DNA from: an uncultured bacterium
GTDB taxonomy: Bacteria > Bacillota > Clostridia > Oscillospirales > Acutalibacteraceae
DNA: 64,000 nt
Direction: 5' to 3'
Assembly: GCA_949283655.1 (NCBI GenBank)
Contig: CASDTH010000043.1
Span: 52,325-116,324, forward strand
Shown: piece by piece, positions 1 through 8,456 of the stretch
Layout of the letters: every line of letters begins with the position of its first letter
Numbering within the stretch: position 1 is the stretch's first letter
Program-made: the position numbers and the translations under genes
Notes under the pieces: generated by a model
What the model was told of the DNA's origin: nothing
The model's input: only the letters and a program-made list of their open reading frames with translations
The model's database searches: none

Positions 1-1
1 T

Positions 2-37
2 GTGCTCGGCATCACCGGCACAAGGGATTATAACTGA
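2..37 (+). CDS. C-terminal tail of an upstream gene (partial)
   Basis: Reading from base 2, one frame is open for eleven codons and ends at a TGA 41 bases before mreC. In many bacteria the gene in this position is mreB, so an MreB C-terminus is the contextual guess. The visible residues are too few to identify it, and another frame also stops nearby. Confidence 0.3.
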   Translation: MLGITGTRDYN

Positions 38-78
38 CCCCTTTCAAAATCTAACCGAAAGGCAGGCGAGGAGCTTCC

Positions 79-957
79 ATGCGGCGTTTTTTCCATAGTA
101 AGCGCTTCAAAGTGTTGCTCGGCATCCTTGCCGCGCTGATCATCGGCATCATCATTGCGGCGGCCTCCCATAGCGGAGCGTCGCCTTCTTCCTCTATTCT
201 GGGCACAATTTTTTCTCCGGTGCAGCGGCTTTCCTCCTATGTAGCAGAAAAAATCGGTGATTTTACAGGCAGCTTTGTCTCTGCGAGTACTTACGCGAAG
301 GAAATTGACGAGCTCAGGCAGCAGATCGCCGAGTATCAGAAAAAGCTGACGGATTACGATGATATGAAGCGCCAAATTGAATCCTATGAATCCGTCTTGG
401 GCGTCAAGGAGGCCCATCAGGATTGGGAGATGACGCCCGCCTCCATTGTGGCGCGTGATTCAGCCGATTTGTTTTATGCTTTCACGCTCGATAAGGGCTC
501 TTACGACGGCGTGGAGGTCAATGACCCTGTGATCTCCGGCCAGTATCTGGTCGGGCGGGTAGAGCGTGTGTGGAGCACCGGCTGCTCTGTCAAGACCATT
601 TTGGATCCATCCGTTAATGTCAGCGCGGAGGAATCCAACACGAATGAGCAGGGTGTCCTCACCACTGATATTGAGCTCTCCCGTGAGGGAAAATGCAGGC
701 TCACCGGCTTGGAGCGCACAACGGTTGTCTCCAAGGGCGGCATTGTGCAAACCTCCGGCGCAGGCGAGTTTTTTCCGCAGGGCATTCTCATTGGCACAGT
801 GGAGGATGTGCAGAATAACACCTATGATATTTCTGCCTATGCAATTGTAGAGCCGGGTATTGACGTCAGCGCGGTCAGCGATGTGTTCATCATCACCGCC
901 TTTGCAGGGCAGGCTACCGGGGATGAGGCTGCTGGCGAAACGGGCGCCGCGCAGTAA
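79..957 (+). CDS. mreC: Cell shape-determining protein MreC
   Basis: MreC is an extracytoplasmic scaffold of the elongasome that links MreB and MreD to the peptidoglycan synthases PBP2 and RodA. The 292-residue product has a basic N-terminus, one membrane anchor (about residues 12-30), a coiled-coil stretch (about 72-110, rich in E, K, Q and L) and then the beta-rich MreC domain with several Gly-Val and Gly-Ile turns. Length and layout are normal for the family. A GAGGAG-like ribosome binding site precedes the ATG. It is followed by mreD and a class B PBP, the standard order of the elongation cluster, so cotranscription is likely. The acidic, Gly/Ala-rich tail (last 20 residues) is probably disordered. 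Confidence 0.95.
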   Translation: MRRFFHSKRFKVLLGILAALIIGIIIAAASHSGASPSSSILGTIFSPVQRLSSYVAEKIGDFTGSFVSASTYAKEIDELRQQIAEYQKKLTDYDDMKRQIESYESVLGVKEAHQDWEMTPASIVARDSADLFYAFTLDKGSYDGVEVNDPVISGQYLVGRVERVWSTGCSVKTILDPSVNVSAEESNTNEQGVLTTDIELSREGKCRLTGLERTTVVSKGGIVQTSGAGEFFPQGILIGTVEDVQNNTYDISAYAIVEPGIDVSAVSDVFIITAFAGQATGDEAAGETGAAQ

Positions 958-1008
958 GCCGCTTTCATTGTTATCATCCTACAGGAGCCCGAGAGGGGGC
1001 GCTTTCAT

Positions 1009-1560
1009 TTGCTTAAAAAAGAGAAAAAACAGGTTTACCTGCGCTGGGCGATTACGGCACTCGTGATCCTTCTGGTTTCCCTCGTGCAGAATACAGGCGG
1101 CCTTCTTCCCAAAATTTATGGGGTCAGCGCCATGCCGTTGATCCCTCTAACTGTCTGTATCGCCATGCTGGAGCGTGAAATGGCGGGCGCCTGCTTTGGG
1201 ATGTTTGCCGGTATGCTGTGGGATGCCGTCACGGTGCGGGGGGATGGCTTCCACGCAGTGGTCCTGCTGCTCATCGGTTGTGTGTGCGGCCTCTTGCTAC
1301 ACTATTTGATGCGCATGAATTTTGTCACAGCTCTCTTGCTGGCTGCGTGCGCAGCCCTGCTGCACAATGTGCTTTACTGGCTGGTTTTTCTGGCCATCCC
1401 AGGCTATGCAGGCGCATGGGGCGCGCTGCTGCGTTTTTATCTGCCCGCCAGCCTGTATTCTCTTATTTTTTTACCGGTCTTCTTTTTCCCGCTGCGTGCA
1501 CTGAGCAGGCGGCTCAAGAATCCGCTTTCTACAAATGAGGAGCCGTCTGTGGTTTTATAA
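1009..1560 (+). CDS. mreD: Rod shape-determining protein MreD
   Basis: MreD is the integral membrane partner of MreC in the elongasome. The 183-residue product is strongly hydrophobic, with about five membrane segments starting near residue 11, a basic N-terminus and a basic C-terminal stretch. It starts at a TTG preceded by a GAGAGGGGG ribosome binding site, and no ATG fits better. It lies 51 bases after mreC and 135 bases before the PBP2 gene, on the same strand. MreD sequences are poorly conserved, so the call rests on hydropathy, length and position. Confidence 0.88.
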   Translation: MLKKEKKQVYLRWAITALVILLVSLVQNTGGLLPKIYGVSAMPLIPLTVCIAMLEREMAGACFGMFAGMLWDAVTVRGDGFHAVVLLLIGCVCGLLLHYLMRMNFVTALLLAACAALLHNVLYWLVFLAIPGYAGAWGALLRFYLPASLYSLIFLPVFFFPLRALSRRLKNPLSTNEEPSVVL

Positions 1561-1695
1561 CTCCGGCCGGCAAAAGAAACGATTCCGGCACAGCAACCCT
1601 GCACCGCTGTGTCGGTTCCGGTTTGGGCGAGGGAAGGCACGCCAAAGGGATATCCCCTGGCGCGTTTTCCCCTTTCTTGCAGAAAGGAGCTTCTG

Positions 1696-3768
1696 ATGAA
1701 TCAGGAGAAACGCACCTCCCGCATTATCATTTCCCTGTGCCTGCTGGGCGTCTTCCTACTGCTTTTTACAGGCCGTCTTGTGCAGCTGCAGCTGGTGCAC
1801 GGCGCAGAATATGCCGAGCAGAGCAAATCCATCAGCTCCGCCAGCACACGGGTAAAGGCGGCGCGCGGCGAAATTCTGGACCGCAACGGTAACCCGCTGG
1901 TGATCAACCGGCAGGGAAATTCCATTGTATTCACAGCAAAGCAGTTCCCCTCTGATAACGAGGAGGAGATCGCGCAGCGCAATGAGATCGTGCTCAGCCT
2001 GATCGAGCTGCTGGAATCCAAAGGAGAGGAATGGATTGATAACATTCCCCTCACATTTGATGCAAATGGCAATATTGCCTTCCCTGAGGATCGGGAAAGC
2101 GACGTAGCCTACCTGAAATCCGATCAAATTCTGCACCTGAACAGCTATGCCACAGCACAAAATTGCCTGGATGCCTTGATCGAAAAATACAGCCTGCAAA
2201 GCTATACTCCGGAGCAGGCGCGCAAAATTTCATCCGTCTACTATGAAATGCACCGCCTGATGTTCAGCGAGCGTACGCCCTACACCTTTGCGGAGGATGT
2301 TTCCACTGAAACAGTGGCTGAAATCAAAGAGAAAAGCGATTTTTATCAGGGCGTAGAGATTGAAGTCGTCCCCTACCGCGAGTATGTGGATGGCACGCTT
2401 GCCCCCCATATTCTCGGCATGGTCGGTGCGATCAGCGAAACGGAATATGAGCAAAACAAGGACAAGGGCTACCTACAAACCGATACGATCGGTAAAAACG
2501 GCATTGAGCGCGCAATGGAAAGCTATCTGCGCGGGACAGACGGTACCAAACGCATCACCGAAGATGACGACGGCAACGTGACCACGGAGTATGTGCAGGA
2601 GCCTGTGCAGGGCAACACTATCGTCCTGACCATTGACAAAAACCTGCAAAAGGTTGGGGCAGACTCCCTAGCCAAGCGGATTGCGGATTTAAAAAGCCTG
2701 CACCCAGATATCAGCTATTTTGGCGGCGCCCTGGTCGTAATTGACGTCCACACGGGCGAGGTGCTTGCTTCGGTCTCCTACCCGACCTATGACATTTCCA
2801 CCTATAACAAGGACTATGCGGAGTTGGCTGAGGCAGAAAATGCCCCGTTGTGGAACCGTGCGATGATGAGCACCTATGCGCCGGGCTCCACCATGAAGCC
2901 TGGTATCGCCGTTACCGGCTTGGAGGAGGGCGTGTTTAACGCCAACACCACCTATTTTTGCGGCGGGCCGGGCGGTTACCAGCGGTATCGTGAGCTGGGT
3001 CTTGGGTGCAGCACGGGATATCACCGCAACATCAGCGTCGTCCACGCAATTGAGGTCTCCTGCAACAACTTCTTTTTCGAGGCTGGCTATCAAATCGGCA
3101 TTGACACAATGAACGAATACTCCCGTGAATTTGGCCTTGGCCAGCCAACCGGGATTGAGATTTCAGAAGAAACAGGGATTCTTGCAACGCCGGAATACGC
3201 AGAATCCATCGGCACGCCCTGGCGTCCTGGCGACACTGTGCAGTATGCCATCGGCCAATCCTACAATGTGTTTACGCCCCTACAAATTGCAAATTATGCC
3301 GCCACACTTGCCAACGGGGGCACCCGCTATGAGGCGCATCTTGTAAAATCCATTAAATCCTATGACTACAGTGAAACCATTCTGGAAAAAGAGCCTGTGA
3401 TTGCGGCCAACCTGGAGATCAGCCAGTCCACTCTGGATTTGGTGCATGAGGGGATGCGGCGCGTTGGTGACACCGGTTTTTGCGCGAACGCCTTCTCTAA
3501 AATTCAAAATGGCATCAAAGCCGCCGCTAAAACTGGCACCGCCCAGGTGTGGCGCACGATCAATGGGGAATCTAAGCGCACCAACAACGGTATCTTGATC
3601 ACCTATGCGCCAGCAGAAGATCCAGAGATCGCCATTGGTCTTGTCATCGAGGGTTCCACTACAGGTGTGGACTGCGCGCCTGTAGCGGCAGATATCTACA
3701 ACCAGTATTTTTCTGGCACAGAAAGTTCTATGGATCTGCCGCAGGAAAATAACACACTCCTGCAATAA
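1696..3768 (+). CDS. mrdA: Class B penicillin-binding protein 2 (peptidoglycan transpeptidase)
   Basis: A D,D-transpeptidase that crosslinks peptidoglycan during side-wall elongation. The 690-residue product has one N-terminal membrane anchor (about residues 10-28), a PBP dimerisation region and a C-terminal transpeptidase domain. The three catalytic motifs are visible: SxxK with nucleophile Ser398 and Lys401, SxN as Ser455-Cys456-Asn457, and Lys612-Thr613-Gly614. The start was placed at ATG 1696 because an AGAAAGGAGC ribosome binding site sits just upstream. The frame is open further upstream, but with no such site. Its position after mreCD points to the elongation PBP (PBP2/MrdA-like) rather than the division one (PBP3), although class B PBPs of Clostridia also include SpoVD types. 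Confidence 0.92.
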   Translation: MNQEKRTSRIIISLCLLGVFLLLFTGRLVQLQLVHGAEYAEQSKSISSASTRVKAARGEILDRNGNPLVINRQGNSIVFTAKQFPSDNEEEIAQRNEIVLSLIELLESKGEEWIDNIPLTFDANGNIAFPEDRESDVAYLKSDQILHLNSYATAQNCLDALIEKYSLQSYTPEQARKISSVYYEMHRLMFSERTPYTFAEDVSTETVAEIKEKSDFYQGVEIEVVPYREYVDGTLAPHILGMVGAISETEYEQNKDKGYLQTDTIGKNGIERAMESYLRGTDGTKRITEDDDGNVTTEYVQEPVQGNTIVLTIDKNLQKVGADSLAKRIADLKSLHPDISYFGGALVVIDVHTGEVLASVSYPTYDISTYNKDYAELAEAENAPLWNRAMMSTYAPGSTMKPGIAVTGLEEGVFNANTTYFCGGPGGYQRYRELGLGCSTGYHRNISVVHAIEVSCNNFFFEAGYQIGIDTMNEYSREFGLGQPTGIEISEETGILATPEYAESIGTPWRPGDTVQYAIGQSYNVFTPLQIANYAATLANGGTRYEAHLVKSIKSYDYSETILEKEPVIAANLEISQSTLDLVHEGMRRVGDTGFCANAFSKIQNGIKAAAKTGTAQVWRTINGESKRTNNGILITYAPAEDPEIAIGLVIEGSTTGVDCAPVAADIYNQYFSGTESSMDLPQENNTLLQ

Positions 3769-3800
3769 GCGTTCATTCAAGAGAGAGGAAGGTAAGCTGC

Positions 3801-4535
3801 ATGGCACAAAAAATTGTGATTGCCTCCGGAAAAGGCGGCGCCGGCAAATCCTCGCTCGCGGCTGGTCTCGGCGGTGCCTTAGCCCGCATGGGTAAACGCG
3901 TTTTGCTCATCGATGGGGACATTGGGCTACGCAGCTTGGACATGATCCTCGGCTGTGCTGAAAGCACAGTCTATGACTGGGCGGATGTCATCTTAGGCCG
4001 TTGCGCACCAGAGAAAGCGCCTTTGCAGGCTGGCGGCATCTTTCTGCTTGCTGCGCCCTTGCGGGATGCGCCAGAAATCACGCCCGAATCCATGCAGGAG
4101 CTAACCTCCCGCTATGACGCTTTTTTTGACGATATCCTGATTGACGCTCCCGCCGGAATGGAACGCGGCTTTCAGCTCGCCGCTAGTGCTGCGCAGAGCG
4201 CCATTGTGGTTTCTACACCGGATGCAGTCTGCGTGCGCAGTGCCGCCGCATGCGTGGACGGGTTGCACGCGCTGGGGCTCTCCCCCATTCTATTGGCAAT
4301 CAATCGCTTTCAGGCCCGCCCGGTCGCCAAGCAGATGCTATTGAATATTGATCAGGTGATCGATGGAGCAGGGGCGCGGTTGATCGGTGTCATCCCTGAG
4401 GATCCGGATATCACCTATCGCGCTGCCATGGGGAAGCCTGTGTTGCCAGATGGCCCCGCCGGCGGTGCCTACCTTCGGATTGCAAAAAGGCTCGAAGGAG
4501 AGAAAATCCCGCTAAAACGTCTTGATAAAATGTAA
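3801..4535 (+). CDS. minD: MinD-type septum-site ATPase
   Basis: A ParA/MinD-family ATPase that, bound to the membrane as an ATP dimer, positions division by recruiting MinC. The 244-residue product opens with a deviant Walker A box, residues 10-17 (GKGGAGKS, signature Lys11), then a Walker A-prime region around Asp38-Asp40 with the MinD-typical IGLR-LD sequence, and a PAG motif corresponding to switch II. It ends in a short basic and hydrophobic tail that could act as the membrane-targeting helix, though it is less clear than in Bacillus MinD. minC and minE are absent from the window. It is 32 bases downstream of pbp2 in the elongasome operon. Confidence 0.85.
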   Translation: MAQKIVIASGKGGAGKSSLAAGLGGALARMGKRVLLIDGDIGLRSLDMILGCAESTVYDWADVILGRCAPEKAPLQAGGIFLLAAPLRDAPEITPESMQELTSRYDAFFDDILIDAPAGMERGFQLAASAAQSAIVVSTPDAVCVRSAAACVDGLHALGLSPILLAINRFQARPVAKQMLLNIDQVIDGAGARLIGVIPEDPDITYRAAMGKPVLPDGPAGGAYLRIAKRLEGEKIPLKRLDKM

Positions 4536-4550
4536 TTTATCTGATATGAT
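4522..4550 (+). promoter_or_regulatory. Sigma-A type promoter of mgsA
   Basis: TTGATA (4522-4527) and TATGAT (4545-4550) are separated by 17 bases. The -35 box overlaps the last codons of minD, so mgsA can be expressed independently of the mre operon. The predicted start near 4557 gives a leader of about 50 bases. Confidence 0.75.
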
Positions 4551-4605
4551 AGGTATATAATTGTTATTTTCAGCTCAACATTCTTATAAAAAAGGAGCTG
4601 CATAT

Positions 4606-5010
4606 ATGAATATCGCACTAATTGCCCATGACGCTAAGAAGGAACTGATGACACAATTCTGCATTGCTTATTGCGGAGTGCTCAGCCGCCACACTCTGTG
4701 CGCAACCGGTACGACCGGCAAAATTGTCGCGGAGGCGACGGGGCTTTCCATCCAGCGTTTCCTTAGCGGCCAGCAGGGCGGCGATCAACAGATTGCGGCA
4801 CGTATTGCCTGCAACGAAATTGACCTGCTCCTGTTTTTCCGCGACCCGCTTAACCCGAAGCCCCATGAGCCAAATGAGGCAAACCTGCTTCGCCTTTGTG
4901 ATGTGCACAACATTCCGGTCGCCACCAATATCGCAACGGCGGAGGCTCTCATCCACAGCCTTGACCGCGGCGATCTCGACTGGCGCGATATTGTCAACCC
5001 CAAAATTTAA
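4606..5010 (+). CDS. mgsA: Methylglyoxal synthase
   Basis: Converts dihydroxyacetone phosphate to methylglyoxal and phosphate, a glycolytic bypass used when sugar phosphates accumulate. The 134-residue product is the usual size. The MGS fold motifs are present: HDAKK near residues 8-12, the phosphate-binding TGTTGK around 34-39, GGDQQI with the catalytic Asp60, FFRDPL at 78-82 and PHEPN with His87. The ATG at 4606 follows an AAAAGGAGCTG ribosome binding site. An in-frame upstream extension lacks one. It has its own promoter and probable downstream terminator, so it is a single-gene unit. Confidence 0.95.
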   Translation: MNIALIAHDAKKELMTQFCIAYCGVLSRHTLCATGTTGKIVAEATGLSIQRFLSGQQGGDQQIAARIACNEIDLLLFFRDPLNPKPHEPNEANLLRLCDVHNIPVATNIATAEALIHSLDRGDLDWRDIVNPKI

Positions 5011-5042
5011 CTCATTTTTGTGGATAGCACATATGGCTGTAA

Positions 5043-5070
5043 AGTCCGCCCCTTTTGAGGCGGGCTATTT
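5043..5070 (+). terminator. Probable terminator of mgsA
   Basis: A short GC-rich stem (CCGCC at 5045-5049 pairing with GGCGG at 5058-5062) is followed by TATTTT. It lies 33 bases after the mgsA stop codon. The stem is short and the T-tract weak. Confidence 0.45.
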
Positions 5071-5143
5071 TGGTTGTGTAGCAATTGAAAACGCTGTCTT
5101 TGCTGCGGTACGCCTTATCAGCCGCCAGATAGGTGCTCTTGGG

Positions 5144-5190
5144 GCAAAAAAATATTACCCACAGGGGGCAAGCCCTCTGCGGGTAATATT
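5144..5190 (-). terminator. Rho-independent terminator of the DUF4015 gene
   Basis: A long inverted repeat (5151-5168 with 5173-5190, AATATTACCC arms and a few G-U pairs) is preceded on the plus strand by a run of A. On the minus strand it therefore forms a hairpin followed by a T-tract, just beyond the stop of the gene starting at 6474. It may also stop plus-strand readthrough from mgsA. Confidence 0.8.
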
Positions 5191-5211
5191 TTAAAATCAA
5201 CAACCGGTTGC

Positions 5212-6474
5212 TCACTGCAAAGCAGAATAGCTTCCGTTGGCGCTATATACCAAATAATTCTCAAGCCCGGCTTGCTGGAGCGCATTGACCTGCACACTCA
5301 AGGAAACGCCTGCCTCCAGCACTGGCATCAACGTCGCACCGCCAACCGCTGCCTTCAACTGCTCGCCTGCGGCGGTTAGAAACGCTGCGGGATCAGCTGC
5401 GTTAAACACTTCTTCCCCAGCCGTAACGCCGCGCTCCAGCCCCGACAGACGGAAATCAGGCAAGTAGCCATCTGCTCCGCTGCCAAACAAGCTGCCGTGG
5501 TATTGCTCCTCATCTCCGCCCAGAGCGCCTGCGCCGGACTGCATCAGCAGGAGCTCTACTTCTCCAGCGGCGTTTTTGGCAGCCGCCACAAAGTTCTTCA
5601 GCACCTCATTGCGAGAAACTCCGCTCTCGCTCTCCCCTGTATAATAGGTACGGTTCAGCGCATATCCGCTGGGGAATTGGACGCTGTCCAGCACAATTCC
5701 GTCAATTTCCATCGCGGCGAGCTCACCAATCAAACCGGTTAAATAATTTTGCACCGTTTCGGAATAGGGATTTGCCCAAGGTTTTCCGCCTTGATCCAAG
5801 CTGTTATCCAGCCAGAGTGTACCCGGCCGTTCATAATAGACGGCACTGCCCTCGCCCAGCCTGCGTGCTGCAAGAGGATCACGGAAGCATTGCAGCTGGA
5901 TCATTACCTTTAGGCCATTTGCACGTATTTTCTCCACGGCCTGAGCAAAATCCGCATAGGCGCTCTCAGCCGCTCCAATGGTTGCTGCCTGCTCCAAGCT
6001 GGTGGGGAACAAAAGCTCCCCCTCCACATTCTTTCCCTCCAAAAGAACGGTGGTGGCGCCAAGCTGCTTGACATTGGCAAGGAAGGGTTCCAATGCGGAA
6101 TCGCTGCGGAAGGTATCCGCCGGGAGCCATACCGCCACGCCAAACGTTTGCTGGGCCGGTTCCGTTTGCTGTGGCGTCTGCTGTGTGCCGGCCTGCTGCG
6201 CGCCGGTATCCGTTTGGGAGGGATTGTCAGTCACTACCGGCTGGTTGGAAAGATTCAGCGCAAAATCGGTTACGAAAAAGGCGATGGCCACCACTGCGGC
6301 AAACCCCAACGCCAGCAAAAGAATCTTTCCGATTTTTTTGCCGCGCTCCATATGACTTGTGCTTTTCCGGAAGCGGCCACGGCGGCTTCCATCCGGAAAA
6401 TCCTTGCGGAATCCATAATAGCTGGAGCGATAGCCGGAGCCGTAATCCTTTTTCACCTTATACTTTTTACCCAT
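5212..6474 (-). CDS. DUF4015-type putative glycoside hydrolase, membrane-anchored
   Basis: The 420-residue product has a basic, Tyr/Ser-rich cytoplasmic N-terminus (about 1-47), one membrane segment (about 49-68), a Thr/Gln/Pro-rich linker (about 75-110) and an extracytoplasmic TIM-barrel-like domain. That domain resembles the DUF4015 family of predicted GH13/GH-like glycosidases: strand-like VAVWLPAD near its start, the GLKVMIQLQ stretch, and IDGIVLDSVQFPSG, where the Asp residues are candidate active-site acids. No enzyme activity is established for most members, and a role at the cell envelope is inference. It is a single gene, with a terminator downstream and 156 bases separating it from the Rnf-like cluster. 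Confidence 0.7.
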   Translation of the reverse strand: MGKKYKVKKDYGSGYRSSYYGFRKDFPDGSRRGRFRKSTSHMERGKKIGKILLLALGFAAVVAIAFFVTDFALNLSNQPVVTDNPSQTDTGAQQAGTQQTPQQTEPAQQTFGVAVWLPADTFRSDSALEPFLANVKQLGATTVLLEGKNVEGELLFPTSLEQAATIGAAESAYADFAQAVEKIRANGLKVMIQLQCFRDPLAARRLGEGSAVYYERPGTLWLDNSLDQGGKPWANPYSETVQNYLTGLIGELAAMEIDGIVLDSVQFPSGYALNRTYYTGESESGVSRNEVLKNFVAAAKNAAGEVELLLMQSGAGALGGDEEQYHGSLFGSGADGYLPDFRLSGLERGVTAGEEVFNAADPAAFLTAAGEQLKAAVGGATLMPVLEAGVSLSVQVNALQQAGLENYLVYSANGSYSALQ

Positions 6475-6630
6475 CCTATGGCCTTCCTTTCGCAGAATTC
6501 ATGGCGCCACACTAAAACCATCAGGGCACGGGGGAAAAACACCATCCGCACTGCTAGCAAGCTACCCCTACCATGCAAGCCCTAGAGGCAACCTTCTCAC
6601 CGACAGCACGCCTATCCATTTTTCCGGGCC

Positions 6631-7230
6631 TCAAACAAAAATCGAGTGCCCGGAAAAACCGGTAAACGCAAGCGCTAGCAAAGAAACATAGAGAAACAGC
6701 GCCGGCGTTCCCCGGAATGCCCTTGGGATACAGTCATTATGATCCAGCACATGGATCCCTGCATGGATCAAAAACACCGCAAGTGCAAATGCCGCGCCCG
6801 CGCCAATCCCCGCGCCCAGCGATTCACCCACTGTGTAAGCAGCGCTGCGGTTAATCAATGGGATTGCGAGTAGCAGCGTATTAAAAGCCGCCATGCCAAT
6901 CTTACGCAGTATGCGATCCTCCGCATGAAGTGCATAGCGGAAAACCAGCACCGTGATACTATACAGTATAAACAACACGCTGATATATATGAGCAACCGT
7001 ACAAGCGTATGCGCGCCGCCAATTTGCGGAATCAACTCCAATGCGCGGCAAATCAGCGAGGTTGCAATGGAAAAGCCTGAAATAAACAGAGCGAAGGAGA
7101 TCACGTAGCGCGGCTTGGAAGAGATACGGATCGCCTCGCTTGTGCCGAATCCTCCTGTAAAAATAAGGTTTTGCAGCAAAAGGGAATACATCGCCGTTAC
7201 AATAAGCGCTACAAACCAGCTCACGGTCAA
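6631..7230 (-). CDS. RnfA/NqrE-like membrane subunit (Rnf-like cluster, A-type)
   Basis: A 199-residue hydrophobic protein with about six membrane segments. It has the length and segment pattern of RnfA/NqrE, including the LLLQNLIFTGGFG stretch near the N-terminus that corresponds to the first conserved half-helix of the family. RnfA pairs with RnfE to hold a membrane-embedded [2Fe-2S] cluster in intact Rnf complexes. The Cys usually found in these half-helices is not obvious in the equivalent N-terminal position here. The start overlaps the upstream E-like gene by 4 bases, so translation is coupled. It is the last gene of a D-E-A trio. No RnfB, C or G gene is nearby. Confidence 0.65.
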   Translation of the reverse strand: MTVSWFVALIVTAMYSLLLQNLIFTGGFGTSEAIRISSKPRYVISFALFISGFSIATSLICRALELIPQIGGAHTLVRLLIYISVLFILYSITVLVFRYALHAEDRILRKIGMAAFNTLLLAIPLINRSAAYTVGESLGAGIGAGAAFALAVFLIHAGIHVLDHNDCIPRAFRGTPALFLYVSLLALAFTGFSGHSIFV

Positions 7231-8456
7231 TCCTCCCCCTTCTGTTCTTTCTGCTCCGGCTCCCCGGCCGCCTTTTTCTCTTCTTCGCGCCGCCTGTTCA
7301 GAGCGGCTAAAACCTCTGCAAAGCTTTCCAGCTCTTCCTCCTGCTGAATTCGAATCGGATCCGGCGGCATATGGGTCCGGGCTTGGCGAGCTGTTTTATC
7401 CGCCTGAAGCGGCCTCCCCGCCTTTTTTTCAGATCGCTTCTCCGCACGCTTGGCAGGCTGCGAACCAGCAGCTGATCCTGGCATCTGCTCAGGCTCACTG
7501 CTTTCCGGCTTTCTGTGCGCGGTGGGCAAGCGCTTTCCATCAAGCGCTTTCTGCTTCATAGCTGGTTTGGCAGGCCGCTGCTGAGGGGCTGTGGCCTGCT
7601 CGGATGCCTCCGCCTTTTTCTTTCCCAACTGTTTGCGCTCAGGCATCTGCCGGTTTTCTGCTTTCATCTTCCTGCCGCTACCGCCATGCGCTTTGGGCTG
7701 GCTGCCCTGCTTTTGATCGCCTGTATGCTGCGCGTGGGCCGCTTGCACAGACCTTCCTTTCTGGATGAACCGGAGCAGCGGCTCCATCACGGAGCCCTCC
7801 TCCTCATCCACATGGGCAACAGGTGTCTCCAGCTCCTCCTCGCCCTGATGGCGGCGGTTATAAAGCCATTTCACTGCGGCAGCCAAAAAGCCCAGCATCA
7901 AAAAACCGCCAAAAGGCATCAGCAATCCAGTCGCCCATGGCCCGGCAAAAACCGGATAGCCCCAAATGGCGCCGGCCCCCAGCAGCTCACGGAACAGGCC
8001 GAGCAACAGCACCACAGCCCCATAGCCAAGCGACGCTCCCACCGCGTCCAGCAAGCTGATGCGCAACCGGCTTTGCACAGCGCAGGTTTCACAGCGGTAA
8101 ACCGTCAGCGAATTGACTGCCAACAGCGGCAGGTAACTGCTTAATGGCCCCAGAAGGTTTGGAAAAAAGCGGTCGCAAATTGTCATGCCGCCCGCCAGTA
8201 TTCCATAGCTGAGCAGGACATATAGCCCAATGCGCAGCCAAAAGGGCAGCCGCTTGAGCAGCAGCGTCGTTAAAAGCTCCATCACGATCAGAATGAACGC
8301 TGCAGCCAGAGCAACGATAACCGCTGATTTCACGCTGGCCGCCAACGCAACCGCCGGAAACAGCCCGATAAACTGCATCAAAACCGGATTTTCCCGCAGG
8401 AGGCCCCGCCGGAACGCGTGCCGGCCGGAGGGCCGGTTTTCTACCTTATCATGCAT
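7227..8456 (-). CDS. RnfE/NqrD-like membrane subunit with a long charged C-terminal tail
   Basis: The first 200 or so residues form a six-helix membrane domain like RnfE/NqrD. They include a NPVLMQFIGLFPA start, PLLAVNSL and Cys-Glu-Thr-Cys, and LFRELLGAGAIWG, all typical of RnfE. The remaining 200 residues are low-complexity and rich in Lys, Glu, Gln, Ala and Pro, with no recognisable domain. Normal RnfE proteins are about 200-230 residues, so this tail is an unusual extension. The start at 8456 follows a GGGGGTGG sequence. An ATG 15 bases upstream (8471) is also possible. It overlaps the D-like gene by a few bases and the A-like gene by 4. Confidence 0.65.
   Translation of the reverse strand: MHDKVENRPSGRHAFRRGLLRENPVLMQFIGLFPAVALAASVKSAVIVALAAAFILIVMELLTTLLLKRLPFWLRIGLYVLLSYGILAGGMTICDRFFPNLLGPLSSYLPLLAVNSLTVYRCETCAVQSRLRISLLDAVGASLGYGAVVLLLGLFRELLGAGAIWGYPVFAGPWATGLLMPFGGFLMLGFLAAAVKWLYNRRHQGEEELETPVAHVDEEEGSVMEPLLRFIQKGRSVQAAHAQHTGDQKQGSQPKAHGGSGRKMKAENRQMPERKQLGKKKAEASEQATAPQQRPAKPAMKQKALDGKRLPTAHRKPESSEPEQMPGSAAGSQPAKRAEKRSEKKAGRPLQADKTARQARTHMPPDPIRIQQEEELESFAEVLAALNRRREEEKKAAGEPEQKEQKGED

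Noticed and set aside
1561..1695. Terminator between mreD and pbp2
   Set aside because: A GCCA...TGGC stem followed by TTTT exists, but it is bulged and lies inside a conserved operon. I do not call it.
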